64,000 nucleotides of DNA, taken from JAGQOZ01 sp041399205 (lineage in GTDB: Bacteria > Planctomycetota > Planctomycetia > Pirellulales > Pirellulaceae). Below the pieces are notes generated by a model, which searched no databases, had not been told where the DNA came from, and worked only from the letters and a program-made list of their open reading frames with translations. The translations under genes and the position numbers were made by a program. Positions 15,789-24,818 of the stretch are shown here, piece by piece. The stretch lies in assembly GCA_041399205.1 (NCBI GenBank), contig JAWKTK010000009.1:124001-188000 (forward strand), written 5' to 3'. The first letter of the stretch is position 1; each line of letters begins with the position of its first letter.

Positions 15789-16792
15789 TTACGAAGCCAA
15801 AGTCAAATACTTGAGGCAACCATTGCCGGGATCCAACAGCTTGCCATCGCATCGTTGGAAAGCAAGGAATCCGATAGCACCTGGACGATATACCGTTCAC
15901 GCAACCTCACGACGTAGAGTTCCGACAGGCGGCGTATGTGATAGTGCGATAGATCTCCAAACGCGATCGCCTTGGAACCAGCTGTCGAGGGCATGCCGGG
16001 TGAAACAAGAATCGGGTGTCCGAGCAGTCGAGGTAGGCCATCTGCAAAGTGGAACGCCGGGTAGTAGACACCGTTAAGTGTCGACGTCGCGGTGATAATC
16101 CACTTGTGAGCGGTATCGCTGACGACCCACGCACAAGACGGTCTTAGGCGATAGGCTTCGTCGACGCTAAATGCCAAGTCCAACAATTCGCCTAACGCCA
16201 CGGCCGTGTTACTGGCCGTGGTTACGCCACTGTCGACGGCACCGGTCAACAGCCCGGTCGGTTGCCCCGTGCCATTGCCTGCAACGAAACCGGCCGCCAT
16301 CGTCCGACCAATCCGTTCGCCCAAGATGCCGAAGATATTCGCTTCCCAGGATGCTGAATCTTGGACCAGCTCAAGCGACGCCAAGACACGTTTTGAGCTC
16401 GCCTTGTAAGCTTTGAGCGTTGTCGATCCGAACGATACCGCCTGTTCGCTGGGGGCCGTATCTTCGTCTACCCATTCGCCCGTATGCTGGTTGCCGGACG
16501 TCGCATCCTTGGTGATAGGGATTGGCAAGTCTCGACCGTCGTCGGTCTCGTGAACGGTTCCGAAATTGCCGTTACCAATTTGACAATAGTGTTCGCGACT
16601 TCTGGGCCAGTTGGCCATTGCATGGTCCGGTACAAGAAACCCACCGACGTTGTCTGTGCCGACAAGCTGGGTTGCCCGCGATTCGGGGAAAAGGCGAAGT
16701 GAAGACTCATTGCCGATACCTAATCGGTCGACTTCCGGACTTCGTTGGCGAGTGAGCCAAGCCCGTAGGCCGGATGGTTTTATTGATTCCAT
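15789..16792 (-). pseudogene. HK97-type major capsid protein 2, frameshifted
   Basis: A second capsid gene. It shows GTDNVGGFLVPD, DGRDLPIPITKDATSGNQHT, GEWVDEDTAPSEQAVSFGST, SSKRVLASLELVQDS, GNGTGQPTGLLTGAVDSGV and PAFHFADGLPRLLGHPILVS, parallel to the first capsid gene. The frame is lost near the end: after RERYIVQ the right continuation (AIGFLAFQRCDGKLLDPG, then NGCLKYLTLAS and a stop at 15789) is one frame over. The stretch MANWPRSREHYCQIGN near 16590 is also unlike the family, so a compensating pair of indels may lie there. It has no long scaffold domain, unlike capsid gene 1. Two divergent capsid genes flank one protease gene. Confidence 0.82.
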
Positions 16793-17243
16793 TTTCGATG
16801 CCCTTCAATTTAAGACGGGCACCGATACGATGACCGTCGGAACGTACTTGTATCGCTCTACCGACAAACGCCTGTTGGCGCCCATCGGTTTGCAAATAGG
16901 GTCGTTGCCGACTAATCACCGTTTCGAAGGAATCGGTCTTCGATTAGTTCACGGGCTTTTACCAAACCGTCGTGGATTGTCAACGACTTAGTGACCGAAT
17001 GGGCGAGAAAAGTTTGGACGAAACATTTCGCCAACGAGAAAGTGGATTTTCCGCGACCCTTCAAAAGCCGAATTGTGCGAAAAAGTGTCCGCGGGGCGAT
17101 GCGGTTACAGGCCTTCGAACCGTCAAAAAACGACCCCCTACCCCCGCGACGCTTCGAAATCTGCCCGTGTACGTGTCGCGGCCGTGGGACCGACCGCAAG
17201 CCCGTCGACGGCGACGGGACCGCGGCGACCGTGTCCAGGGAGC
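16793..17243. other. Element segment without a confidently called gene
   Basis: Overlapping frames exist on both strands but none is convincing. The best hint is a leftward C-terminal-looking segment (SVTKSLTIHDGLVKARELIE, ending DRFLRNGD at 16912), which could be the tail of a decayed gene. The space between the replication and capsid genes is where portal and terminase genes would be expected, and I cannot find either. Confidence 0.35.
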
Positions 17244-17462
17244 CTATGCGTTGGGAACCCCTTTGATCCAAGTGCGAACCAGCTCGTCGGCCGGCGTCCA
17301 GCAATACGGGCCGCTGTTGATCGGTTGGATACTTGGCCCGAATGACACCCCGATAGCCGATGCTTCCCGACAGAAAACATCCTCGGCTTCGATTTCCCGA
17401 AGCAACACTGTCAATGCTTGAGCGATGCTGGCAGCGTGTTCCCGCCGCCGGTCCTCGAACAC
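17244..17462 (-). CDS. Small hypothetical phage protein
   Basis: 72 residues: MFEDRRREHAASIAQALTVL, LREIEAEDVFCREASAIG, then GPYCWTPADELVRTWIKG. It looks helical at the N-terminus with a compact C-terminus. It follows the 102-residue gene by 17 bases in the same direction. No family is recognised. Confidence 0.5.
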   Translation of the reverse strand: MFEDRRREHAASIAQALTVLLREIEAEDVFCREASAIGVSFGPSIQPINSGPYCWTPADELVRTWIKGVPNA

Positions 17463-17479
17463 GCTGCGATTGTGGGCTG

Positions 17480-17788
17480 TTATTGTTTGTTCCCGCGAAA
17501 TCTCCCGACCCCGGCAAGCGTCGATCGCTTGCGCAATTGGCCCCGTAGTTCGTTCAAATCGGCCAACTGTTCGCCCCGTGGCTTCGGCTGGGTGACGACA
17601 GCCTGGGGATTGTCCAACAAGTCGACGACCGGTTTGGGCTCGGCCGTTGGTTCTTTCGGGTCGGGAGGCGACGACAATCGATCGTATTCGATTTCGCTGT
17701 CCGACAGCCGCTTGGCCAGGGTGGCCGTCTTGCTGCGGATTTGCCGTAATTCCTCGTCTTGTCTTGGGTCGATGATTCGAGCGTCCAT
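17480..17788 (-). CDS. Small coiled-coil protein
   Basis: 102 residues. The start is backed by AGGAG nine bases upstream of the ATG at 17788. Residues ~8-45 are charged with heptad-like spacing (DEELRQIRSKTATLAKRLSD). A Pro-rich linker follows (PPDPKEPTAEPKPVVDLLDN), then a second basic helix (LADLNELRGQLRKRSTLAG). It is first in the run of genes downstream of the iteron region. The role is unknown; small coiled-coil proteins of this type often serve as scaffolds or regulators in phages. Confidence 0.55.
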   Translation of the reverse strand: MDARIIDPRQDEELRQIRSKTATLAKRLSDSEIEYDRLSSPPDPKEPTAEPKPVVDLLDNPQAVVTQPKPRGEQLADLNELRGQLRKRSTLAGVGRFRGNKQ

Positions 17789-17876
17789 ATGTTTTTGCTC
17801 CTAAAGCAAAGTGTTCGGCCTCATGCCTGTTGATAAAAACGGCCGTTCCTCGTGGCGGGCCGTGTGTGAATTCGTC

Positions 17877-18132
17877 AATCCTTCAAGAACTCGATTTGAA
17901 GGATCTAAGTGCGTTTCGCCCTATAAAACAAGGGGTTTGGTCGAATCCTTCAACTTCAAATCCTTCAAGCCGTAAAGGAAGGGATTGGCGAGTGGGAAAC
18001 GGTCGAGGGGAGAAACGCCTTAGAGAGTATTGAAATATAGATATATATGTCTTTTATCCTTGTTTTCTAGGGTTTTATGCTTCAAAGATCCTTCAAAAAC
18101 GGCCTTGAAGAATCTTGAAGGATTTGAAGATT
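17877..18132. repeat. Iteron-like cluster of ATCCTTCAA/TTGAAGGAT: candidate replication origin
   Basis: The nonamer ATCCTTCAA or its complement occurs at about 17878-17886, 17896-17904, 17945-17953, 17960-17968, 18088-18096 and 18115-18123, with the near copies TTGAAGAAT (18105) and TTGAAGATT (18124). An AT-rich stretch (ATTGAAATATAGATATATAT, about 18030-18050) lies between the copies. Iterons flanking an AT-rich segment next to a primase-helicase gene are typical of theta-type phage or satellite origins. They could instead be operator sites for the divergent or neighbouring transcripts. Confidence 0.6.
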
Positions 18133-20556
18133 ACCGGGCGAAGTAGTGAATCACCTTTTTTGTCGACGTGGATTTCACTTCCTTGCGAATCCAACCGGCC
18201 CGCTCCATGTCGTCCAACATTGAATCTCGCTGTCTTTGGTCGCTGATCCATTGCGTCTTCCTGGCAATTTCCGATTTCGTCAGCCCTCGCTTGCCACAGT
18301 CGCGAAGGATCTTCAAAACCATTTGCTTGCGGCGTTCGGTCTCGTTCATCGCGATAGAATCCTCACAACGGCCGTCGAATCGCTCTTGCAGATAAAGGCC
18401 AACTCGCCACGCCCACTCGACATCTTGCCGCGATACCAGGATTTCGTCGGCATTCTGACCGGCGTCCCAACGCAACGCGGCTTTCGCGGCCGCCAATTGA
18501 AAGGCCACCGCGTTTAATCGAGGGTATCGCTTGCGGTGATTGGTACATCCTTGACCGTGGATTTTCTTAGCAATCGCCGTGAACCGGACCACGACAGGCT
18601 CGGGCCGACCAATCACGGCCGCGTATAGTTTGCCGATTTGGTCGGGGACGTTGGTCGTCGAATCCTCGAAGTCGAATTGCGGATTCGATAGCTTGCCCCG
18701 CAAGCCAGCCGAGAACATCGTCAGTCGCGACAATAGCCCGTCGTTTCGGTCGGCCATTGATAGCGAGGTGAAGAATTCGGGCGTGCAAAGTCCAATGAAG
18801 CTAAAGATCCCTTCGCCGCGAATGACTTCCTTCGCCATCGCGAAATTGACATTAAATCGGCCGCCCCAGGCTTGCAGCAGAAAGTTGAATACCCCGCGGC
18901 GTTTTGGTCTCCACGCTGGGACGCCTTGATCAGCTTGTCCATTTCATCCAACGCTAGAAACCGAGGCTGTCCACCTGCATTGGCGACGATATTCCGCAAC
19001 GCGGCAAAGCTGCTTGCGCCCAAGCTAATATCGATGTGGCATTCGTCCATCAATCGGCGGTACGCTTTGAGGCGTTCGCCTTTCCCGCTCCCCGGCCCTC
19101 CGATGAACAAGAAATAGAAGAACGGAACTCGCTTGGCCGACTCGAAAACGACGTGGCCCGACAGGACCGATATCACGGCCGCCAGCCGCCATCCCAAGCG
19201 AAAGCTCGGGGTGTCGTTCCGGCGACGCCGTTTCGAAATACTCGATCAATTCTTCGAATTCATCTGGACACAAGTCGTCGCGATCTAATGGCTTTGCCTT
19301 TACGAATTCGCCGAACACTTCGTCGGGGTCGTCGACCTTGATCGGCACCTCGAACCCCTTCGCCCGTAACAGTTCCCATTGCGACATACCGGCGTCGACG
19401 GATGCGTTGCTGCAAGTGTGATGCAGGCATTTGAATCCAACGCCTTTTGTTTTGCCCCCGACGTAAAACACACAATCAGAACCACCACCCCCGGCGTCCC
19501 CGTCGTCCCCGTCGCCCCTTTCATGCGGTTCGCCGAGCAAAATCGACAAAGGACAATCGCCGTCGACGTCGTACCGCTCGCCTCCGTCTTCTGTCGACTC
19601 CGGCCGACCAACTGACACCTCATTCACTTCGAACATCGCTTCGAGATCAATGCCGGTTTCGTCCTGGTCAATCAATTCGGGCGCAACTGCTTTCGGTGGT
19701 GCGGCCGGAACGGGGCCGTTGGGTGCGTTCCATCGAGCCGAAACAATCGATCATGATCGGGCCAATAGGGCTCGACTCCCTCGGCAAGAATCGGGTCGGC
19801 CGTGTAGTGTGGTTGCACGACGCGGAACGGCGATATGTCAACGATCGAATTCCGACAATAGTATTCGAGATCGTGGCACGTTCGTGACTCGCCCAGCATG
19901 AACCATAGATGGAGCTTCACGGCCCCGGCTCGCATGCCCATCTTCGCCGAGAATTGTGCAATACAATCCACGTCGCGAAACGCTTTCGGCAGTCGCTTAC
20001 GAACAGCGTTGACGATATCGTCGGCTCGGGCGTCGGTTGGTAGCCCTAGCTCTTTATAGGTTAGATCGTCGATATCGAGCATTGCCCAGGGCAACGGGGT
20101 ATCGTCGAAATTGACTTTGCGGCGGACGTACCAATCGCCGTCGCGTTCGGGCGGGTCGGCTTTCAACACGCCGCGGATCACGCACGATTTCGGCTTGTGG
20201 CGTAGGCGTTCAAGAACGGCGTATAGCTCGCCGATCGTCTCGACGTTGTGTTCTCGCACCTTGAACCAATAGCCCTTGGCCTCGCCCAATACGGTTCCGT
20301 CTGCCTTGATCGTTTTGGCCATTGCTACTTTTGCGATTAGTTCGGTAACGAGGTTGCCTTCTCGGTTTGCCGCGGTAGAATCCCTGTCGGTGTTACGTTC
20401 GCGGGTCGTCCTTGGCGGGGCGGCCTTTTTTCTGCAATTCTGCTGCTCATTGTCTAATTCCATCCGGGCGTCGCTCGCTAACGCCCGCCCCACGGCCCCG
20501 CTGGCCGTGAGAAGAAATCGGGCTTGCAAGTCGACGCTGTGTTGGTACAAGCCCAA
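18131..20556 (-). pseudogene. Phage/satellite primase-helicase, at least three frameshifts
   Basis: Four successive leftward frames form one protein. From 20556 to ~19700 is a primase-polymerase-like domain (DWYVRRKVNFDDTPLPWAML, then DIDDL as the acidic metal motif). Then comes an acidic linker with a Cys/His cluster (VFYVGGKTKGVGFKCLHHTC), read from AAPPKAVAPELIDQDETG onward in a second frame. The third frame gives the Walker A of a DUF3987-like helicase (FLFIGGPGSGKGERLKAYRR) and the Walker B-like FLALDEMDKLIKAS. The fourth gives GEGIFSFIGLCTPEFFTSLS, then a DNA-binding tail with winged-helix character (LTKSEIARKTQWISDQRQRD). Such fusions initiate replication of integrative satellites. With three or more breaks it cannot be functional as it stands. 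Confidence 0.75.
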
Positions 20557-20632
20557 GTAGGGCGAGCGTTGAGCGTCCGTCTTTTCGTGGCCCGTCGCGG
20601 CGTACTAGGCCGCGGCGGGTTTTATTGCTTCG

Positions 20633-21133
20633 TCAAGCTAGTAAATCGCCAAGTTCCACGCCCAACGTTTTGGCGACGTCGGCCGTGTCGGTCAGGCTGA
20701 TCGAGTTCGTATCGGTCAACGTCTGCCCGAGATAACGTGGCGTGTACTTCTCGTTCATTCGGGCCGATAGGTCGCTGATCGTCCAGCCCCGTTTGTTCAA
20801 TTCGCGGCGCAGGTTCTTCACGATCGATGCGTTGATCTCGTGGCTATACACTCGATTCGAGGTTGACCGAGCGAGCGGCCCGGCCCCTTCGTACAACCAA
20901 GCAATCAGTTCGGGGTGAACGCCCTTGCGTTCTAAATAGGCCCGCCAAAGTTCTTGATCTACGGGCGATGCTTCCCTCACCAAATTTCGATCGGGAAAAC
21001 AAGGTTCATCGAACACCAGGGGGCCGAGGGGCGACGGCGGTTCGGCGATCGGCTTTGCTGTTGGTCTCATTCGAGCAAACACGGCCACCATGGCCGTAGC
21101 GAATAGCGTACGTCGGTTTATCATGGTTCTCAC
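20633..21133 (-). CDS. XRE-family transcriptional regulator
   Basis: 166 intact residues. The C-terminal ~60 residues are a Cro/CI-type helix-turn-helix: LRRELNKRGWTISDLSARMN, then YTPRYLGQTLTDTNSISLTD and ADVAKTLGVELGDLL. The N-terminus is partly hydrophobic (RRTLFATAMVAVF), followed by a Pro-rich linker and a helical segment (DQELWRAYLERKGVHPELIA). It lies between the primase-helicase and the recombinase genes, where phage repressors are common. It is one of the few long element genes without a frameshift. Confidence 0.75.
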   Translation of the reverse strand: MRTMINRRTLFATAMVAVFARMRPTAKPIAEPPSPLGPLVFDEPCFPDRNLVREASPVDQELWRAYLERKGVHPELIAWLYEGAGPLARSTSNRVYSHEINASIVKNLRRELNKRGWTISDLSARMNEKYTPRYLGQTLTDTNSISLTDTADVAKTLGVELGDLLA

Positions 21134-21146
21134 TTTCGGAATGGGG

Positions 21147-22014
21147 TTAAGGCCGCCAAGTCAATCGTTTGATCGATTCCCGTTGGCCGGTGATTCTTGG
21201 ATCCAAATAAGCTTGCGTGACTTTCTTGCAAGAATGCGTCAACATCTGGCCAGGATCGCCACCAGCAGCCGCCAAGTGCGATGCGGTTGATTTGCGGATG
21301 CAATGGAATTTGCGTTTTCGGTCATACGGCAATCCGGCTTGTTCAAGAATCGCCCCGAAGTGCATCCACAGATCGCCACGGTCCCAGGGAAACACCTTTC
21401 CAGATGGTCGCTGAATTCGTCGTAATGCTTCGATTGTGTCGTCGGCAACGTCTAGGCAATTGTCGGCTCGTCCGCCTTTGCGATGTTCGGCACGAAACAG
21501 AATCCAACCCGCGTCTAGATCGACGTCGGACCACTCCACGCCTAGCAAAGCGGTGATTCGTTCGCCCGAATCGAATGCCGTCAGAATCAACGCGGTCCAC
21601 CAATCGCAGCGGTTGATTTGTGGCAATGACTGATCGTTGAATCGAACCGGTCCCTGCAGATTCTTCGTCGTGGCTACCAGCGTCGAAAGTTCGGCCGCGG
21701 TCCAAGCTACCGGCGTCCGTTGTGGTTCGCGTTCTAGTTCGACTTCCGGCCAGGTATCAACAATGCGATGTCGATTCGCGAACCGCCACAATGCAATACA
21801 AATCCCGGTTGATTGTCGCTGGTTTCACGCTTTGCTCACGACGCCAGAAAATGAAGTCCTCGACAACTTCGTCCGTCAAATCGTCCGTTGTCGGCGGTCG
21901 CTTTAGGAACCGTTCGAAGTGCCCTAACGCCACCTGATGCAAGGCAATCGATTTAGGTGAAGCGTTTCGCAATCGCTTGCGTTCGTATCGTTTAAGCAGG
22001 TCCGAGTAAAGCAT
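21147..22014 (-). pseudogene. Tyrosine recombinase 2 (catalytic), one frameshift
   Basis: The start ATG 22014 (MLYSDLLKRYERKRLRNASP) opens a SAM-like core-binding domain (FERFLKRPPTTDDLTDEVVE). That frame fails at INRDLYCIVAVRES, and the next frame continues LWRFANRHRIVDTWPEVELE into the catalytic domain: Arg I in DSGERITALLGVEW, HCIRKSTASHLAAAGGD (H-x-x-R), THS (second His) and the Tyr in KVTQAYLDP. All catalytic residues are thus present, but the frame is broken near 21785. It overlaps the preceding recombinase gene by about 23 bases. Such serial recombinase genes are common in planctomycete elements. Confidence 0.8.
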
Positions 22015-22882
22015 GACTCCTCCAGCGTTTCGGGTGTCGGTCAACCAGATCATTGAAGAAAGCGAACCGCCAAAGCACGACAATACAACGGCGATTGCAA
22101 ACGACAGTCGCAATGGCGGCCGTCTTGGCTCGATCCTCCAGGAACGAACCAACGCAGTCGTCGGTCAGGTCGGCCAGCATTGGTTCGCGGCCTAGGAATT
22201 CGGCGAAGCGTTTGATCGAAGTGCGATAAATGCCGATGGTCGTCTTGGCGGTGTCCGGCTTGGCTGTGCGGTACAGCTCGAGCAGCTGCCGAAGTGAACC
22301 GTCGGGCGTTTCCGGCGACAGCTTAATCCCGGCCGGCATGATCAGCCCCGATGACTTGCGAGCAATCAACCGAATCCCGCTCTTGCGTTTCCGCTTGGTC
22401 ACGGGTGCCAAGTCTTGCGCGTCCAGCCAGGCGTCAAAACGTTCGATCAGTTCCGCGGTCAATTCGTCCACGGCCAGGTCACGGCCCAGCATCATCCGCA
22501 GACGTGATACGGTCGCTTCGTCTTCTCGAACGCCGTGCCGCTTGGTCCAGGTCGTCAGCGAATTCTCGACCAGCGGAAATAGTCCCGAGCGTTGTTCAGG
22601 AAATTTCGACGGGTCGGCGTGCGCGGCAATCATCCGCAACGTGCGACAGTATCGCCGAGCGGTCTTGCCGGTTCGCGTCGCGCCACGCTTGCTCGGCTGT
22701 CCAAGCCACCATTGCCGGAAGTGTTCGAGCGATGCGGCCGTGATATGGTCCACTGATACCGATTCGCCAAAGCATTCCGCATAGGCGTTAACCGCTTGGC
22801 GGTAATGGATCATCCGCGTCGAATAGGCCAGCGTTTCGCGGCAATCCATGTTGAACTTAGCGAAGTAGTCGATCAGACGCAT
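21992..22882 (-). CDS. Tyrosine recombinase-like protein 1, core-binding domains only
   Basis: 296 residues from the ATG at 22882. It contains repeated SAM-like core-binding segments: AYAECFGESVSVDHITAASL, LRMMLGRDLAVDELTAELIE and FAEFLGREPMLADLTDDCVG, the last ending in NRRCIVVLWRFAFFNDLVDR. That is the same boundary that precedes the catalytic domain in recombinase 2. No catalytic domain follows (no R..HxxR..Y set), so it stops where a recombinase would begin. It may be an accessory DNA-binding protein of the pair or a natural truncation. It starts within the stop codon of the 42-residue gene upstream (TGATG), so it is translationally coupled. Confidence 0.7.
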   Translation of the reverse strand: MRLIDYFAKFNMDCRETLAYSTRMIHYRQAVNAYAECFGESVSVDHITAASLEHFRQWWLGQPSKRGATRTGKTARRYCRTLRMIAAHADPSKFPEQRSGLFPLVENSLTTWTKRHGVREDEATVSRLRMMLGRDLAVDELTAELIERFDAWLDAQDLAPVTKRKRKSGIRLIARKSSGLIMPAGIKLSPETPDGSLRQLLELYRTAKPDTAKTTIGIYRTSIKRFAEFLGREPMLADLTDDCVGSFLEDRAKTAAIATVVCNRRCIVVLWRFAFFNDLVDRHPKRWRSHALLGPA

Positions 22883-23010
22883 CACCCGGCCCTCCCTTCG
22901 CTAAACAGCCGTTCGGCCGTTGCTCGGCTTGATTGGCCGTCGGGCATCTGGTGGCAATCGGTATCGACGACCAATTCCAAATCAGCGTAGTCGGGGGCTC
23001 GGATTTTCAT
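22882..23010 (-). CDS. 42-residue coupled small protein
   Basis: MKIRAPDYADLELVVDTDCH, then QMPDGQSSRATAERLFSEGR and AG. Its ATG overlaps the TGA of the ImmA/IrrE-like gene (ATGA) and its TGA overlaps the ATG of recombinase 1, so it is tightly embedded in an operon. This coupling on both sides is the main argument that it is real. No family is recognised. Confidence 0.6.
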   Translation of the reverse strand: MKIRAPDYADLELVVDTDCHQMPDGQSSRATAERLFSEGRAG

Positions 23011-23579
23011 CAGTCACACCACCCCCGATTGATTCTGTTGGACTCGCCGGGGAATCCCCATTCGTTAGCTTTCGCATCGGCCGCTTTTTCGTGTTCTTCG
23101 TACGTTGAATATGAATGGGCTTCCCGATGACCATGCCAATGATGGCCGATCTCGTGCGCTACCGTGAACGCCATGCGATCGTCGTTATCGTCTTCCGGTG
23201 ACGGTGTCGAAAGTACGATTACCAGACGGTCAGCCATAAACGGATTGTCCTTGCTTTTGAAACAAGAAACTGAGACCGCCAAGCCAGTAGTCCCGTAGGC
23301 GTCAATAAATGTGATGTTGTTAACCACCCACTCGCAGACGTCTCGTGGAAGTGCTGCGCAAACCCGAAAAATGGCTTGGCCCCAATTTGCTTCGCCAACG
23401 ATGCAAAGTTCTTCCAGCAGATCATAGTTATCCGACATGTGTTTTACTCCCGAATCAGTGTAGCCAGGATTCTTGATTCTCGGCCCAGGCTCGTCGCTGA
23501 AAACATCGTCGGGGTGAAACTCGCATCGATCGCAGAGTTCCACGCCAGGCGTCATCCGGCCGCAAGATCCACAATACAT
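23010..23579 (-). CDS. ImmA/IrrE-type zinc metallopeptidase
   Basis: From 23579 the protein has 189 residues and begins with a zinc-ribbon-like CGSCG...CDRC. A second start at 23438 (MSDNYDLLEEL) has GGGAG nine bases upstream and would give a 142-residue protein with only the peptidase domain. Residues MAFTVAHEIGHHWHGHREAH carry the HExxH zinc site, followed by an Glu-rich helix (YEEHEKAADAKANEWGFPG) that supplies the third ligand. In phages and integrative elements such enzymes cleave the repressor to trigger excision, so the XRE regulator at 20633 is a candidate target. It precedes the recombinase genes in one operon. Confidence 0.8.
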   Translation of the reverse strand: MYCGSCGRMTPGVELCDRCEFHPDDVFSDEPGPRIKNPGYTDSGVKHMSDNYDLLEELCIVGEANWGQAIFRVCAALPRDVCEWVVNNITFIDAYGTTGLAVSVSCFKSKDNPFMADRLVIVLSTPSPEDDNDDRMAFTVAHEIGHHWHGHREAHSYSTYEEHEKAADAKANEWGFPGESNRINRGWCD

Positions 23580-23823
23580 CGGTCACGCCCCTATACGTAA
23601 CGCGGAACATCGCTAACCGGCAAAGCGTCTTCAGCCGGGGGATGTTGCTACGTTCATTAAGAAAGCGTTCCAGTTCGTCAGGCTTGATCTTCCATTGCGG
23701 CCGATCGCCGTGACCTACATCGAAAGCCAGAAGCTGCTTGCTTCGAATCCAGTTCAAGACTTTCTCTTGCCCGACGCCGCAATATTTCGCCACGTCCGTT
23801 GGTGTGAGTAGCTTGGTTTTCAT
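23455..23823 (-). CDS. Helix-turn-helix (excisionase/MerR-like) protein
   Basis: The start ATG 23823 follows AGGAG. The N-terminal ~70 residues are a winged helix of the excisionase type: LTPTDVAKYCGVGQEKVLNW, IRSKQLLAFDVGHGDRPQWK and IKPDELERFLNERS. After FRVTYRGVTDV the translation (LRPDDAWRGTLRSMRVSPRR) overlaps the start of the metallopeptidase gene and looks unnatural. The original gene probably ended near 23590 and a frameshift has extended it. Its likely role is as a directionality factor for the integrase. Confidence 0.68.
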   Translation of the reverse strand: MKTKLLTPTDVAKYCGVGQEKVLNWIRSKQLLAFDVGHGDRPQWKIKPDELERFLNERSNIPRLKTLCRLAMFRVTYRGVTDVLWILRPDDAWRGTLRSMRVSPRRCFQRRAWAENQESWLH

Positions 23824-23916
23824 CGCTTCGAACTCCTGTGAATAGACATGAAAAAAGCCAACGCCCCGAGTAGAGCGTTGGCTGGAGTCGACAGGAATAC
23901 TTACGAGCGGCTAGAA

Positions 23917-23981
23917 GTTTGCAGACTGTACGATTTGCAAAGAATTCATGTTGTAGGTTTGCAGACCGTACGATTTGCAAA
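23917..23981. repeat. Two 25-bp partly palindromic direct repeats
   Basis: GTTTGCAGACTGTACGATTT followed by GCAAA occurs at 23917-23941 and, with one change, at 23957-23981, so the period is 40 bp. Each copy is itself a loose dyad: TTTGCA near both ends around a central GTAC. The second copy covers the last codons of the 290-residue gene, and the first lies between that gene and the HTH gene. They are good candidates for a regulator-binding operator. Confidence 0.7.
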
Positions 23982-24818
23982 CGTCGGGAACTCGGCGGCC
24001 ACAATTTCACGGGCTTCGTCAATCGATACATTGACGGTCTCGGCCAACCGACTTGCAACATCATCGAAAGACAACGATACGTCTTTCGCTATTTCGACTG
24101 CCGCTGACCGAAAGCGGATCCGGCACAGCTCAGCCGTTCGGAGTCGCTTGACAACTTCGTTCGCTTTGCGGGGCGAAACATCGACCCGTTTTGAGATCAT
24201 ACTGGCAACGGCGTTAACCGACATCGTTGAAAGCTTGTCGTTGCCGAGCTCGGTCTTTAGTGCAGCATACGTCTCTTCGATCTCCGCGTCTTTCTTAACT
24301 AGGGCCGTGTTGCGCTTCGAGTCAATGAACTTCGCGTAGTCAGCACCCGCAGCGAAAGCCAAGATCAAATCAGCCTTGGTATACGTCCCTGTTGCGTTGG
24401 CGTCGAGCACAGAAAGCGAACGCATTGCGGCCGTTGCGTGTGCGGCCGCTTGGCGTTTGGCAATCGCTTCACGACCTTGGGCCGTAGTCTTTTGGCCGGT
24501 GACATCCCGAACGGCCGTCAACAACTTGCCGATCATCGCTTTCACAAACGATCCGCCGTCTTTCGTAGCGTCCGCAACGAATTTGGCCAAGTAGGTCTTT
24601 TCCTCGTTCTCAATTCGATCGGCAACGAAAGTGCCCTCGGCAGTCGTCAAACTTTCACCTTGCCAAAGCAGCGTTTCCCAAAAGTCTAACAAGGCTTTGT
24701 CTTCGCCATCGAATGTACTAATGCGTTCTCGGGCGTGATCCCTTAGCAACGATTCGAATGCAGTGGTGTCAGTCGCAGCAGGTTCGTTTCTAATACGCTT
24801 TAGCTGTTCGTCGTTCAT
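23946..24818 (-). CDS. 290-residue hypothetical element protein
   Basis: An intact ORF whose ATG overlaps the stop of the integrase gene (ATGA), so the two are coupled. It also has AGGGG upstream. The sequence is strongly helical, with acidic N-terminal and Lys/Glu-rich middle sections (VKKDAEIEETYAALKTELGN). A C-terminal segment repeats a helix-turn-helix-like pattern (SVNAVASMISKRVDVSPRKA, then VSLSFDDVASRLAETVNVSI). It may be a DNA-binding partner of the integrase, but no known family is recognised. Confidence 0.6.
   Translation of the reverse strand: MNDEQLKRIRNEPAATDTTAFESLLRDHARERISTFDGEDKALLDFWETLLWQGESLTTAEGTFVADRIENEEKTYLAKFVADATKDGGSFVKAMIGKLLTAVRDVTGQKTTAQGREAIAKRQAAAHATAAMRSLSVLDANATGTYTKADLILAFAAGADYAKFIDSKRNTALVKKDAEIEETYAALKTELGNDKLSTMSVNAVASMISKRVDVSPRKANEVVKRLRTAELCRIRFRSAAVEIAKDVSLSFDDVASRLAETVNVSIDEAREIVAAEFPTFANRTVCKPTT

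Noticed and set aside
16991..17266. A 91-residue plus-strand gene (MTEWARKVW...)
   Set aside because: It opposes all other element genes, has no ribosome site and turns Arg/Pro-rich. Evidence is insufficient.
16912..17517. A 201-residue minus-strand gene
   Set aside because: It overlaps better small genes, is Arg/Ser/Gly-rich without structure, and only its last ~30 residues look protein-like.
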